Assembly (NCBI RefSeq): GCF_034932365.1
Contig: NZ_JAYGHR010000064.1
Coordinates: forward strand, 95,195 to 159,194
Source of the DNA: Capilliphycus robustus
GTDB lineage: Bacteria; Cyanobacteriota; Cyanobacteriia; Cyanobacteriales; Microcoleaceae
Length of the DNA stretch: 64,000 nucleotides
Reading direction: 5' to 3'
Shown: positions 34,981-43,510 of the stretch, piece after piece
Layout: the number at the start of each line of letters is the position of its first letter
Numbering within the stretch: position 1 is the stretch's first letter
Program-made: the position numbers and the translations under genes
Notes under the pieces: generated by a model
The model's input: the letters and a program-made list of their open reading frames with translations, nothing else
Told to the model about the DNA's origin: nothing
Databases searched by the model: none

Positions 34981-36528
34981 TCACTCGTTATCGGATAAGC
35001 CGATAGCACGCCTCAGTTTAAACCATTTTGCCCTCAATTTCCAAAATTTACTACTTTCCATTGCCTGAATGCGGTTTTGTGCCTGTTCTAACAAAGTTTG
35101 CTTTGATTCCAGTTGCCATTGACATTGACCCAGTTCCGTTTCAGTCTGTGAGAGTTTCGCTTCACATTGTCTAAGTTGAGCCTGCACAAAGTCAAGTTTT
35201 GCTTCCGTTTGCAAAAGTTGGGCTTGAGTTTTCCCCAATTGTCCATCAGTTTCAGCTAGTTTAGCCTCAGACTGTTCGAGTTGATTTTGGGTTAAGTTTA
35301 ATTGTTTCTGAGACTGATTGAATTGTACCTGTAGATGTTGCAGTTGAGTTCGCCATGAAATAAGATGGGTTTGCCATTGCGTTTGAGAAATGAGGGATTT
35401 GACAAAACCTGTTTCAATAATCCACTCCAAACCCGCAGGATTAACCGCTCGAATTAAAAGAATATCTTCCGGTGAAATCTGATGACTATTAATTTCACAA
35501 CACCAACCTGAGTTTAACGCTTCTTCTTGGTTAAAATGTTCAACTAAATCGGGTCGTTTGATTGTCGGTTGACACTGTTTAATCAGTTGATTATTCACTA
35601 ACATTTGAATCGTTTTGACCTGACTCCCCGGATTCAAATCAACCGCCCAACCTTCTAAATAAAGATTACCATTCGGTTGAATTTGGCAAGCATCCAAATA
35701 CCCAAGCGGATGATAACTAAAGTTTAATTCTGTAAATTTATCATGTTTTTTGGGAGTAACAGCATACAAATCTTGATAGTTACTCAATCCTTTTTTTACC
35801 CGATAAATCGTCGCTTTATTTTGACTGACTTGCTCGATTAATTCGTGAATGTAGGTTGCTGTAACGTAGGTTGTGCCGTACTCATTCCGGTCAAGATATT
35901 GACTCTCACTACTTTCAGTTGAAAAGACAATTCCTGACGGTAACATCTGCACATGGGACGGCATAATTGCCTCATCTAATACACTGAAAATTAGCAAACC
36001 TTCCGGCGTTAAAAGGTCATAAAGTCGCTGCATCCAACGGGTAAAGGTTCGCTGCGGCATATGGCTAAAAAACGACCCCGCATAAATACAGTCAAATTTT
36101 TGATCACTTGGATAATCTTCCGGTTCACGAGTGGAAATAATGCCATTCACCCCAAAGATTTCCATCTGAAATTTAACCGCATTGGCATAAATATCAGACA
36201 CCCAAACATTTTCGGGAGGGATTTCTTGAATTAAAAATCGCGTCGAACGTCCATAACCACAGGCAAAATCGAGGAAAGAAGAAACTTGAGCAAAACTGCC
36301 AAAGTGTGCATTAATAATTTGTCGAATAGAATCAATAATAGAACGTCCTAATAGATAATAATAGACTAAAGCGCGATCGCTATTACGGTCTTCTGACTCA
36401 TCCAACTGATACAAATACATTTCATCCTCGGCTGCAATTTCCGGCTGAAAAGTTTGCGGCGAGTGGGCGAGATGTTGAGTTACCGTTTGAACAATTGGGT
36501 TGTTTTTAACAAAGCGATTAGTTTCCAT
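34981..36528 (-). CDS. Methyltransferase with GWA domain and C-terminal coiled coil (copy 2)
   Basis: A 515-aa protein. Residues about 55-250 are a SAM methyltransferase: motif I SFLDFACGYGRSTRFL, then FDCIYAGSFFSHMP and GLLIFSVLDEA. Residues about 275-380 form a beta domain with LYLEGWAVDLNPGS, RPDLVEHF and SGWCCEI. A coiled coil (about 390-495) ends in ESSKFWKLRAKWFKLRR. It is a tandem paralogue of the next gene (about 483 aa), with matching starts (METNRFVKNNPIV and MEVNCFVENNPIV). The methyltransferase-plus-coiled-coil plan beside Wzt/Wzm recalls WbdD, which caps O-antigen chains; equivalence here is inferred. Confidence 0.87.
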   Translation of the reverse strand: METNRFVKNNPIVQTVTQHLAHSPQTFQPEIAAEDEMYLYQLDESEDRNSDRALVYYYLLGRSIIDSIRQIINAHFGSFAQVSSFLDFACGYGRSTRFLIQEIPPENVWVSDIYANAVKFQMEIFGVNGIISTREPEDYPSDQKFDCIYAGSFFSHMPQRTFTRWMQRLYDLLTPEGLLIFSVLDEAIMPSHVQMLPSGIVFSTESSESQYLDRNEYGTTYVTATYIHELIEQVSQNKATIYRVKKGLSNYQDLYAVTPKKHDKFTELNFSYHPLGYLDACQIQPNGNLYLEGWAVDLNPGSQVKTIQMLVNNQLIKQCQPTIKRPDLVEHFNQEEALNSGWCCEINSHQISPEDILLIRAVNPAGLEWIIETGFVKSLISQTQWQTHLISWRTQLQHLQVQFNQSQKQLNLTQNQLEQSEAKLAETDGQLGKTQAQLLQTEAKLDFVQAQLRQCEAKLSQTETELGQCQWQLESKQTLLEQAQNRIQAMESSKFWKLRAKWFKLRRAIGLSDNE

Positions 36529-36558
36529 AGTTGTGATGTTGAATGTTGGATAATTGCT

Positions 36559-38010
36559 CTATTTAGTTTGATTTTTTGGGAGAATTCCTAAAGTTTGTTT
36601 GAGTTTAAGCCATTGGGTTCTGAGTTGCCAAAATTTACTACTTTCCATCGCTTGAATGTGATTTTTTGATTGTTCTAGCAGAAATTGACTGGATGAAAGT
36701 TCCAACTGACAGTCACCCAGTTTAGCTTCTAGTTGTGTTAATTTATCTCTCGCTTGGGCTAGGGTAAATTCGGTCAATTCGATTTGAGATTGTGTTTCTT
36801 GGAGTTGACTTTCACGCTGCTTTAACTGATTCTGCGTTTCTAAAAGATCATCTCGCCATCGAGTTCTAACCATCAGATTTTTAACTTCTTCTACTGCAAT
36901 AATCCATTCGAGTCCAACGGTGTTAACCGCTTTAATAATCATAATATCTTGAGGTGAAATTTGACCCGCAGAAATCACACAAGACCAACCGGATTTTAAA
37001 AGTTCAGGTTGATGAAAATGTTCAACTAAATCAGGACGTTCTTTTGAGGGCTGACACTGTTGAATGACTTGATGATTAACAATAATCTGGATGCTTTCAA
37101 CCGAATGATTAGAGTTCCAATCAATTGCCCAACCTTCGAGTTGAATTTCTCCAGTTGGGGTAATATTACACGCATCTAGATAACCTTCCGGATAATATTT
37201 AAAGTCTAAGGCGGTAAAGTCTCGATTTTGCTGAGGCGTCACCAAATATAAATCTTGATAGTTACTGAGTCCTTTAGGAATGCGAAAAATAGAAGCTTTA
37301 TTTTGACTAACTTGCTGAATTAACTCTCGAATAAAAGCTTCTTTAACATAGGTTGTACCATAGTCATTCCGGTCAAGAAATTGACTTTCACTACTATCCG
37401 AAGAAAAAAGAATTCCCTCTGATGGCATCTCGATAGCCCCTGGTAAAATTGCCTCATCTAATACACTAAAAATGAGCAATCCTTCAGGATTTAATAAATC
37501 ATAGAGTTGCTGCATCCAAGCTTTAAACGTTCGGGGCGGCATATGACTAAAAAATGACCCGGCATAGATGCAGTCAAATTTTCGTTGAACTTGATAATCT
37601 TCAGGTTTAGGGGTAGAAACAATACCATTCACCCCAAAATATTCAGTTTGAAACCTCACCGCATCTGCATAAATATCAGAAGCCCAAATCTTTTCGGCTG
37701 GCATTTCTTGAACTAAAAACCGCATAAACCGACCATATCCACAAGCAAAATCCAAAAAGGATGAAATCTGTTCAAAACTGCCAAAATATACGTTAATAAT
37801 CTGTTGGATAGAATCAAATAATGTCCGACCTAAACTATAATAACTCACCAAAGCCCCATCACTATTTCGTTCTTCGAGTTCGTGAAAAGGATATAAAAAC
37901 ATCTCATCGGCGGCGGCAATTTGAGGCTGAAACGTTTGAGGAGATCGAGCCAAATGCTGAATTAAGGTTTCAACAATCGGATTATTTTCAACAAAACAAT
38001 TGACTTCCAT
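36559..38010 (-). CDS. Methyltransferase with GWA domain and C-terminal coiled coil (copy 1)
   Basis: A 483-aa paralogue of the gene immediately downstream (30-bp gap). The methyltransferase (about 55-250) has SFLDFACGYGRFMRFL and FDCIYAGSFFSHMPPRTF. The beta domain has IQLEGWAIDWNSNHS, RPDLVEHF and SGWSCVI. The coiled coil (about 385-460) ends ESSKFWQLRTQWLKLKQ. The open frame allows a GTG two codons upstream; I use the ATG at 38008-38010 because it aligns with the paralogue's start and AGGA lies ten bases before it. It is downstream of wzt, separated by a foldback repeat, and likely methylates the exported glycan. Confidence 0.87.
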   Translation of the reverse strand: MEVNCFVENNPIVETLIQHLARSPQTFQPQIAAADEMFLYPFHELEERNSDGALVSYYSLGRTLFDSIQQIINVYFGSFEQISSFLDFACGYGRFMRFLVQEMPAEKIWASDIYADAVRFQTEYFGVNGIVSTPKPEDYQVQRKFDCIYAGSFFSHMPPRTFKAWMQQLYDLLNPEGLLIFSVLDEAILPGAIEMPSEGILFSSDSSESQFLDRNDYGTTYVKEAFIRELIQQVSQNKASIFRIPKGLSNYQDLYLVTPQQNRDFTALDFKYYPEGYLDACNITPTGEIQLEGWAIDWNSNHSVESIQIIVNHQVIQQCQPSKERPDLVEHFHQPELLKSGWSCVISAGQISPQDIMIIKAVNTVGLEWIIAVEEVKNLMVRTRWRDDLLETQNQLKQRESQLQETQSQIELTEFTLAQARDKLTQLEAKLGDCQLELSSSQFLLEQSKNHIQAMESSKFWQLRTQWLKLKQTLGILPKNQTK

Positions 38011-38030
38011 GTTCACTGTTTCCTGAAAAA

Positions 38031-38090
38031 AGGGGCGGGTTTATAAAGGTTATTTGTTAGAGACAGATATTTGTTCGGAACCCGCCCCAA
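38031..38090. repeat. AGGGGCGGGTTT foldback repeat, single copy
   Basis: AGGGGCGGGTT and its complement AACCCGCCCC border a 60-bp unit containing the inner AGACAGATATTTG. The same family occurs at 9711-9848 and 41370-41430. This copy lies between wzt and the methyltransferase gene and could attenuate transcription between them. Confidence 0.8.
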
Positions 38091-38118
38091 CATTAACCGA
38101 ATTTTGGGTTAAGATTTT

Positions 38119-39525
38119 TTAAAGATATTGTTGTATTTCTTGCTCCTGTTCGATTTGACCCGAAGTGACGGTTAATTTTGGCTCAACGAGCAAATCTACA
38201 ACTCCAGTACCGCAAGAACTCTCACAAGGTTGAACTCTAAACATGGCAACATCAATACATCGATCAAGATAAGTAAATTCACCCTCTACAATTCCTGAAA
38301 CTCCAGCATTTAAAAAGTAAACATCCGGTGCGAGTAAACATTTAAACCTGAATTCTAACACGAGTTGAGTACCGGGGGAAATGTGTTTAATAAATTGGGA
38401 TGAAGCGAGGAAAGAAGCCCCAGCGAGTTCAAACCCACTGATGGTTTTGACTAACATTCCAAAGCGGACGTGTGAAGCTGCTTTTTGAAATTCTACAGTG
38501 TAGGAATAGATGTAATCATTTCGAGCAATGATATGATTCACTCGTTCACCTTTAGGGGTGGCAATATGAGGATCAGTAATCGTTGCGCCACGAGAGGGAT
38601 ATTGAATTGGATGATCGGGTGCTAATTTCGGGTCATAATAGTCATAATAATCAGCTTGTTTGGATTCAGTTTGATGTTGATTCGCTTGGCTGCGATGATA
38701 CTTTTTCCACTCAACCTTTTGAAAGACTTCCTGGGGCTTAAATGAAGCTTTGAGATGGCGAATTTCCTCTCGCAATCGTTCCGATTCTGTCGCATCAGCG
38801 TAGATCATTTTTTGATATTTTGATATAATCATTTTGGGGCTATGTTCTAACAGTATTTCACCCCGATCCATCAAAATTGCTGAGTCACAAAGTTGAGTAA
38901 CCGATGAAGCCGCGTGAGAAACAAATAAAATCGTTCCGCCTCGATCTTGGATTTCATGGATACGACTAAAACATTTGCGTTGAAAGGCTTCATCCCCAAC
39001 AGAAAGGGCTTCATCCACCACTAAAATATCGGGTTCAGAACTGGTTGCCACCGCAAACGCTAACCGCACATACATTCCGCTAGAATAGGTTTTAACGGGT
39101 TGATTGATAAAGTCTCCAATATCGGCAAACGCGACAATTTCTTCAAACTTTTGTTCGATTTCGTAGTGTTTTAATCCCAGGAGTTGACCATTAAAAAAGA
39201 CATTTTGCCGTCCGGTAAATTCGGGGTTAAACCCACTACCCAGTTCTAACAAAGCCGACACTCGACCCTGAACTTCTACGTTGCCATTAGTAGGAGTGAG
39301 AGTGCCTACAATAATTTGCAACAGCGTACTTTTTCCTGAACCATTTCGGCCAACAATTCCTAGCGTTTGTCCTTTATAAACTTGTAGATTAATCTCTCGT
39401 AACGCCCAGAAATTCTCAGCGAGTTGCTGACGCGGCAAAAAAATCTCTTTAAGTCGGTCAACCGGATGTCGATACCGCTTAAAACACTTGGAAACGTGAT
39501 TAACTGAAATTGCAATTTCGGACAT
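38119..39525 (-). CDS. wzt: Wzt-type glycan ABC exporter ATPase with C-terminal carbohydrate-binding domain
   Basis: A 468-aa ATPase of an ABC-2 polysaccharide exporter. Walker A is VGRNGSGKSTLLQ. The signature is the polysaccharide-type YSSGMYVRLAFAVA, and Walker B is DILVVDEALSVGD. The H-loop is LFVSHAAS. The C-terminal 170 residues (from about 300) form the Wzt_C beta-sandwich (RFGMLVKTISGFELAGA), which in studied systems recognises a chain-end modification. It pairs with the permease gene 69 bp upstream. Presence of this domain implies selective export of a capped chain, consistent with the methyltransferases downstream. Confidence 0.93.
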   Translation of the reverse strand: MSEIAISVNHVSKCFKRYRHPVDRLKEIFLPRQQLAENFWALREINLQVYKGQTLGIVGRNGSGKSTLLQIIVGTLTPTNGNVEVQGRVSALLELGSGFNPEFTGRQNVFFNGQLLGLKHYEIEQKFEEIVAFADIGDFINQPVKTYSSGMYVRLAFAVATSSEPDILVVDEALSVGDEAFQRKCFSRIHEIQDRGGTILFVSHAASSVTQLCDSAILMDRGEILLEHSPKMIISKYQKMIYADATESERLREEIRHLKASFKPQEVFQKVEWKKYHRSQANQHQTESKQADYYDYYDPKLAPDHPIQYPSRGATITDPHIATPKGERVNHIIARNDYIYSYTVEFQKAASHVRFGMLVKTISGFELAGASFLASSQFIKHISPGTQLVLEFRFKCLLAPDVYFLNAGVSGIVEGEFTYLDRCIDVAMFRVQPCESSCGTGVVDLLVEPKLTVTSGQIEQEQEIQQYL

Positions 39526-39594
39526 TCGTCGTTTACTAGCTACCGAGATATCGTAATCCGTCAGTGAGGTGAGGTCGGAAGAAGACAGTCATTG

Positions 39595-40425
39595 CTACAA
39601 AACGTCAGCAAAAGCTGGACGCAGGCGTTTGTAGACCCACACGCCTCCATAAAATATAATGATAGAGACGATAGTTGCTGTAGCAAGTTCTCCCCCGTGT
39701 TGAATCTGACCCTTGAGTACAATATCACGGTAAGTCTCAGCGATCGCTGTAATCGGATTCAACCAAAACACCCAAACCTGCCACGCTTCTGGAATTTTAA
39801 AGGCAGGATAAACAATGGGAGTCGCATAAAACCAGAGATTGAGAATCACGCCTAAACTTTGAGGAATATCTCGCAAAAAGACCGTTAAACCTGCGGTTAA
39901 ATATCCTAAACCTGCGGTGAGGAGAAGTTGCGGAATCCACACAAAAGGTAACAGCCAGAGACTAACAGCAGGTTCAGGAATAATAATCAAAACCAAGGTG
40001 ATTAAAGCAACTAGCCCAAAGGTACTTTCAATAAACGCTGAACAAATTGGTACCAGAGGAAGCAGGCCCAATGGAAACACGACTTTTTTAACTAAGTTGG
40101 GCTGTCCCACAACACAAGTCGCGGCTTGCGTCAGTCCATTGGTAAAGGCTAACCAGGGTAACAATCCTGCAAACAACCACAACCCAAACGCCAGTTTATT
40201 GTCCGCCGGAACCCCTTGTATATTCAATTTAACTTGTAAGACAATTGAAAAAACATAGGTAAAAATCAGCAATTGCACAAGCTGATTAAGCAGTGGCCAT
40301 AAATTCCCCAAAATAGAACCTTTATAGCGGGCTTCCAAATCTCGCCGTACTAGGGTAATCAGTAGGTTCAGTTTGATCGACCACTGACTCTCTAGCAATT
40401 GTCGGCGGAGGACAACGCTTTTCAT
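39595..40425 (-). CDS. wzm: Wzm-type ABC-2 glycan export permease
   Basis: A 276-aa inner-membrane permease with six predicted hydrophobic segments. RRDLEARYKGSILGNLWPLLNQ is the conserved N-terminal block of the ABC-2 polysaccharide permeases (partial quote: LEARYKGSILG), and WVFWLNPITAIAETYRDI is the C-terminal one. The ATG at 40423-40425 is preferred to a TTG four codons upstream. It is the first gene of the leftward glycan run, with wzt next, and together they should flip or export a completed lipid-linked glycan. Confidence 0.92.
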   Translation of the reverse strand: MKSVVLRRQLLESQWSIKLNLLITLVRRDLEARYKGSILGNLWPLLNQLVQLLIFTYVFSIVLQVKLNIQGVPADNKLAFGLWLFAGLLPWLAFTNGLTQAATCVVGQPNLVKKVVFPLGLLPLVPICSAFIESTFGLVALITLVLIIIPEPAVSLWLLPFVWIPQLLLTAGLGYLTAGLTVFLRDIPQSLGVILNLWFYATPIVYPAFKIPEAWQVWVFWLNPITAIAETYRDIVLKGQIQHGGELATATIVSIIIFYGGVWVYKRLRPAFADVL

Positions 40426-40591
40426 AGATCTGACCAATTTCTGTTTCCTCGTCCACTACACACCACGACTAGATTATCCTCAAACCCGTTCCTTGAGCTT
40501 ACACCCGGAATCAGCTAAAAGGGAAAACGACCAGCATTTTGGCTTAGTCTATAAGTGTGCCATATCAGGGCAACTTCTGGGTAATCGTCCA

Positions 40592-40617
40592 CAAAAAAAC
40601 ACCCCACAAGGGGGTGC
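40592..40617 (-). terminator. Intrinsic terminator of the DUF4278 gene
   Basis: On the minus strand CACCCC and GGGGTG pair around a short loop and are followed by seven T residues. It begins about 40 bp after the stop of the minus-strand DUF4278 gene and insulates it from the wzm promoter. Confidence 0.8.
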
Positions 40618-40655
40618 GTAGTTCTACAACAGAGGTTGATTTCGCAATCCTGCTA

Positions 40656-41009
40656 TTATGCTGGGTTATAGAATCCTGTATCGTTGAGATTCAGTCCGAC
40701 TTCATCGGCCAGACGGTTCAGCATAGACTGATCGCGTTGAATTTCTGAGCGTTCCCGCTTCAACATCAGAATTCGCGCTTTCTCAGAAATCGTTAGGGGA
40801 CTGTCTGTACCGCTAACCGCCGAAACGGGATTATTGCTATATTTAACCCCCCGATAGGTGAGATTATAACTGGGTTGTAAAACCGGGGGTTTCTTCAAGT
40901 TGCAAAAACGCCAATCTTGTCCCCGATATTTTCCAGCTACTTCTCCAGTTGCAGTGGCAACTTGTGGAGGATTGTATTGATAATCGATACCACGATAGGT
41001 TAGTTTCAT
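40656..41009 (-). CDS. DUF4278 domain protein
   Basis: A 117-aa soluble protein of a family largely restricted to cyanobacteria. The motif LTYRGxxYxxNPP occurs twice: MKLTYRGIDYQYNPP at the N-terminus and LTYRGVKYSNNPV in the middle, with GKYRGQDWRF between them. The C-terminal third (ISEKARILMLKRERSEIQR) is a charged helix. The open frame starts 12 codons earlier at a TTG, but the ATG at 41007-41009 has a strong AAAGGAGAGG seven bases upstream. Function unknown. A clear terminator follows. Confidence 0.85.
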   Translation of the reverse strand: MKLTYRGIDYQYNPPQVATATGEVAGKYRGQDWRFCNLKKPPVLQPSYNLTYRGVKYSNNPVSAVSGTDSPLTISEKARILMLKRERSEIQRDQSMLNRLADEVGLNLNDTGFYNPA

Positions 41010-41228
41010 CTGATCGCCTCTCCTTTTTGATGCGATGGTTGACAAAGTGAGGCGCGTTCCTTCAGGAATGATGATTTCCCTACTTCCGTCTCTCTGATCT
41101 CGATGATTTTCCTGACTTTACTGAGATCAGCGTTCTCTAGATCCGAGAGATGAACGTTTTCTTTTTTCTTTCTGTATCTATTGTTACGGATTTTCAGAAA
41201 AATGTCAAGTGTCTATCACTTTTTTTAG

Positions 41229-41271
41229 GCAAGAGGCAGAAGGCAACAGGCAAAAGGCGATCTTGCAAAAG
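41229..41271. repeat. Degenerate GGCAAAA heptamer run
   Basis: Six or so imperfect 7-bp units (GGCAAGA, GGCAGAA, GGCAACA, GGCAAAA) related to the array at 22905-23001. Confidence 0.7.
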
Positions 41272-41289
41272 GCGAAGTCTTTAACTGCT

Positions 41290-41712
41290 AACTGGTCACT
41301 GGTCACTGATAACTGGTCACTGATAACTGTCCCCACTGGTCACTGATAACTTATAACTGGTCACTGTTGAGGGCGGGTTTATGTAGGTTCCTTCTGGGAA
41401 GACATACATTTTGACCTAACCCGCCCCTACATGATGGGTGACTGTCCCCACTGGTCACTGGTCACTGGTCACTGGTCACTGATGACTGTCCCCACTGGTC
41501 ACTGGTCACTGGTCACTGGTCACTGATGACTGTCCCCACTGGTCACTGGTCACTGGTCACTGGTCACTGGTCACTGATGACTGTCCCCACTGGTCACTGG
41601 TCACTGGTCACTGGTCACTGATGACTGTCCCCACTGGTCACTGGTCACTGGTCACTGATAACTGTCCCCACTGGTCACTGATCACTGGTCACTGGTCACT
41701 GATAACTGTCCC
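41290..41712. repeat. Nested minisatellite of ACTGGTC heptamers
   Basis: The 7-bp unit ACTGGTC repeats three to five times, then ACTGATG or ACTGATA and ACTGTCCCC follow, and the block starts again. This gives higher-order units of about 37, 44 or 51 bp differing by whole heptamers. At least six blocks are visible from 41439 onward. A minimal version lies at about 2291-2322. Confidence 0.9.
41370..41430. repeat. AGGGGCGGGTT foldback repeat within the minisatellite
   Basis: GAGGGCGGGTTTATGTAGG at the left and AACCCGCCCCTAC at the right define a 61-bp unit of the family seen at 9711-9848 and 38031-38090. It interrupts the heptamer array, so it either inserted into it or the array grew around it. 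Confidence 0.75.
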
Positions 41713-41723
41713 CTAATCACTGT

Positions 41724-41846
41724 CTAATGGGCGCAACCATTACCATGATAGTCATCGCTATCATAGAACCCGTTTTTCGTTCCGAAGAACAAACAGGAAA
41801 TGGTAAACAAAACAGTTAATCCTGCTAAAACTAACTTGACATCCAT
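41724..41846 (-). CDS. 40-aa single-span membrane peptide (NdhP-like candidate)
   Basis: A 40-residue protein beginning MDVKLVLAGLTVLF, with one membrane helix (about residues 4-22) and a short polar tail ending FYDSDDYHGNGCAH. The start ATG at 41844-41846 is preceded by AGGAGGT seven bases upstream, one of the best ribosome binding sites in the window, which makes it a real gene despite its size. Length, single helix and acidic tail fit the small cyanobacterial subunits of photosynthetic complexes; I suspect NdhP of the NDH-1 complex from memory of its general form, but cannot verify this. Its start codon overlaps the possible divergent start of the glycosylase gene. Confidence 0.7.
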   Translation of the reverse strand: MDVKLVLAGLTVLFTISCLFFGTKNGFYDSDDYHGNGCAH

Positions 41847-42528
41847 GACTAAACCTCCTGTAATCAATACAATTTTCAATGAGATTGTAGACGCGACTTG
41901 GCTATCTCGTCCATCTCCTACCATAGCGTTAGAATTATTGGGTTGTACTCTAGTACGACAACTTCCCAACGGTGAACAAATTCGCGGTATGATCGTCGAA
42001 ACAGAAGCTTACATGGCAGGTGATCCAGCTTGTCACGCTTACAGCAAACCAACCCCTCGCAATGCTGTCATGTTCGGGCCTGCTGGGATGAGTTATGTTT
42101 ATCTCATCTATGGAATGTACCATTGTTTTAATGTGGTAACAGATGTTGAGGGGGTGGCGAGTGCGGTGTTAATTCGGGCTTTAGAATTGTCTGTGTTTCC
42201 TGACTCCCTTCCACAAAATTTAAGCTTAGGTTCAAAAAGCGATCGCCATATTAAGAAACCCTTAAAAAAAGATCAACTTGCTCGTCTCGCTGCGGGGCCG
42301 GGAAAACTTTGTCGGGTATTACAAATTGATCGCACTTTGACGGATTTACCCCTACATTTTAATCAGCCTTTATGGTTAGAACATCGAACTCCTACTTTTC
42401 AACAAGCAGTGAACTCGGGGAAAATAGAGTTTGTACAAACGACTCGGATTGGTATTACCAAAGGCACGGATTTACCTTGGCGATGGTATATTGCAGATTG
42501 TCCTGCTGTCTCTAGATTGTCGTTTTGA
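41845..42528 (+). CDS. 3-methyladenine DNA glycosylase (Aag/MPG family)
   Basis: Removes alkylated purines in base-excision repair. The 227-aa form starting at the ATG at 41845 has the family blocks LGCTLVRQ, GMIVETEAYMAGDPACHA (the Glu is catalytic), FGPAGMSYVYLIYGMYHCFN and AAGPGKLCRVLQID. An upstream ATG at 41800 would add 15 residues but overlap the divergent 40-aa peptide gene. The stop codon TGA is the first part of the adjoining TnpB element end (TTGACATCC from 42525), so the native C-terminus may have been changed by a few residues. It ends RWYIADCPAVSRLSF, close to the expected length, so it is probably active. Confidence 0.88.
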   Translation: MTKPPVINTIFNEIVDATWLSRPSPTIALELLGCTLVRQLPNGEQIRGMIVETEAYMAGDPACHAYSKPTPRNAVMFGPAGMSYVYLIYGMYHCFNVVTDVEGVASAVLIRALELSVFPDSLPQNLSLGSKSDRHIKKPLKKDQLARLAAGPGKLCRVLQIDRTLTDLPLHFNQPLWLEHRTPTFQQAVNSGKIEFVQTTRIGITKGTDLPWRWYIADCPAVSRLSF

Positions 42529-42679
42529 CATCCTCTCCGCCCTCAAGGACGGAGATTCCAAACATCACTGTCTGGGTTTCCTCTTTCGACGAGTTGACTT
42601 ACTCAATTGGGTTTCCCCGTTCAAGCAGAGATCAGTCTCTCGGGAGGCGTTGATTTCCGTCTGCCCGACGGTATTTTAA

Positions 42680-42783
42680 AAACAGATATTAAGCGGAAAA
42701 ACGGATTAAGCTACGTGTGAGAAGCCTAGATTTATGCGTTTTACAGTCAAGTTAATCCGTTAATCTATTTCTTATCCGTTTCT
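42680..42783. mobile_element. MITE-like foldback repeat, copy A
   Basis: Left arm AACAGATATTAAGCGG..ACGGATTAAG, right arm TTAATCCGTTAATC..TTATCCGTTT. It overlaps the last codons of the tnpB remnant, supplying its stop. It is one of four copies in the window (see 43728, 51381 and 51627). Confidence 0.75.
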
Positions 42784-43159
42784 TGATTTGATAACTGTTT
42801 AAGTGCAGATTTCAGAATGTTTTTTGCCGCATTTTCATCGCGGTCACTCTTATACCCGCAGTGAGGGCATTTGTGAGTCCGGGTGCTGAGAGTTTTGACA
42901 ACCTTTTCACCGCAATTTGAGCAGTTTTGAGAAGTATATGCGGGTTCAACAGCAATCACCGGAACCCCATAAATTCTCCCAAAATATTCTAACCATTCTC
43001 TAAATCTGTACCAAGCAGCATCATTAATTGACTTGGCTAGATGATGGTTTTTAACCATGTTCCGTATCCGTAGGTTTTCAATCGCTACCAAGTCGTTAGA
43101 CTGTATGACGTGTTGGGCCTGTTTACAGACCCAATCGTTACGTCTGCGTGAAACCAATA

Positions 43160-43210
43160 GATGCGACGGCGCTCTATGTGCGGACGCAGGTTCCGCACCC
43201 GCACCTCCCC
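43160..43210. repeat. In-frame palindromic insert within tnpB remnant
   Basis: GTGCGGA (43178-43184) and TCCGCAC (43192-43198) form the core of a GC-rich palindrome. It interrupts the otherwise conserved RLGR..LLVSRRR region of TnpB and adds about 15 codons without a frameshift. Exact borders are uncertain. Confidence 0.55.
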
Positions 43211-43510
43211 TCCCTAACCGATTTCTGGCTTTTTTACAGTTTTGACTTCCCTTTTTTTTTCGAGATAATCGACGTTGCAGCTTTTTAATTCGTCGCTCGT
43301 CTTTTCTGAAAAAGCGAGGGTTTTCTATTTGATTACCAAAAGAATCGGTGTAGAAATAGTTAAGTCCAACATCTAGCCCGGTTTGTTTTCCTGTGAGTTC
43401 TTTATTTTCCTCTCGTTCATGGTCGATTAAAAATTGAGCATAATACCCATCGTATCTTCTAATCACTCTAACCCGTTTAATTTGTTGGAGTTGATAGAAG
43501 TGTAAATCTC

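Larger units (their letters stand above)
41010..41723. other. 714-bp repeat-rich intergenic region
   Basis: It lies between the DUF4278 start and the 40-aa peptide gene. From left to right it holds about 200 bp of leader sequence, a degenerate GGCAAAA heptamer run (41229-41271), the nested ACTGGTC minisatellite (41290-41712) and, inside that, one AGGGGCGGGTT foldback copy (41370-41430). I see no gene. Confidence 0.75.

Noticed and set aside
41290..41712. Regular repeats resembling a CRISPR array
   Set aside because: The unit is 7 bp and the 'spacers' are themselves repeats; no cas genes nearby.
43057..43245. 62-codon plus-strand frame in the tnpB remnant
   Set aside because: Antisense shadow of tnpB with no supporting signals.
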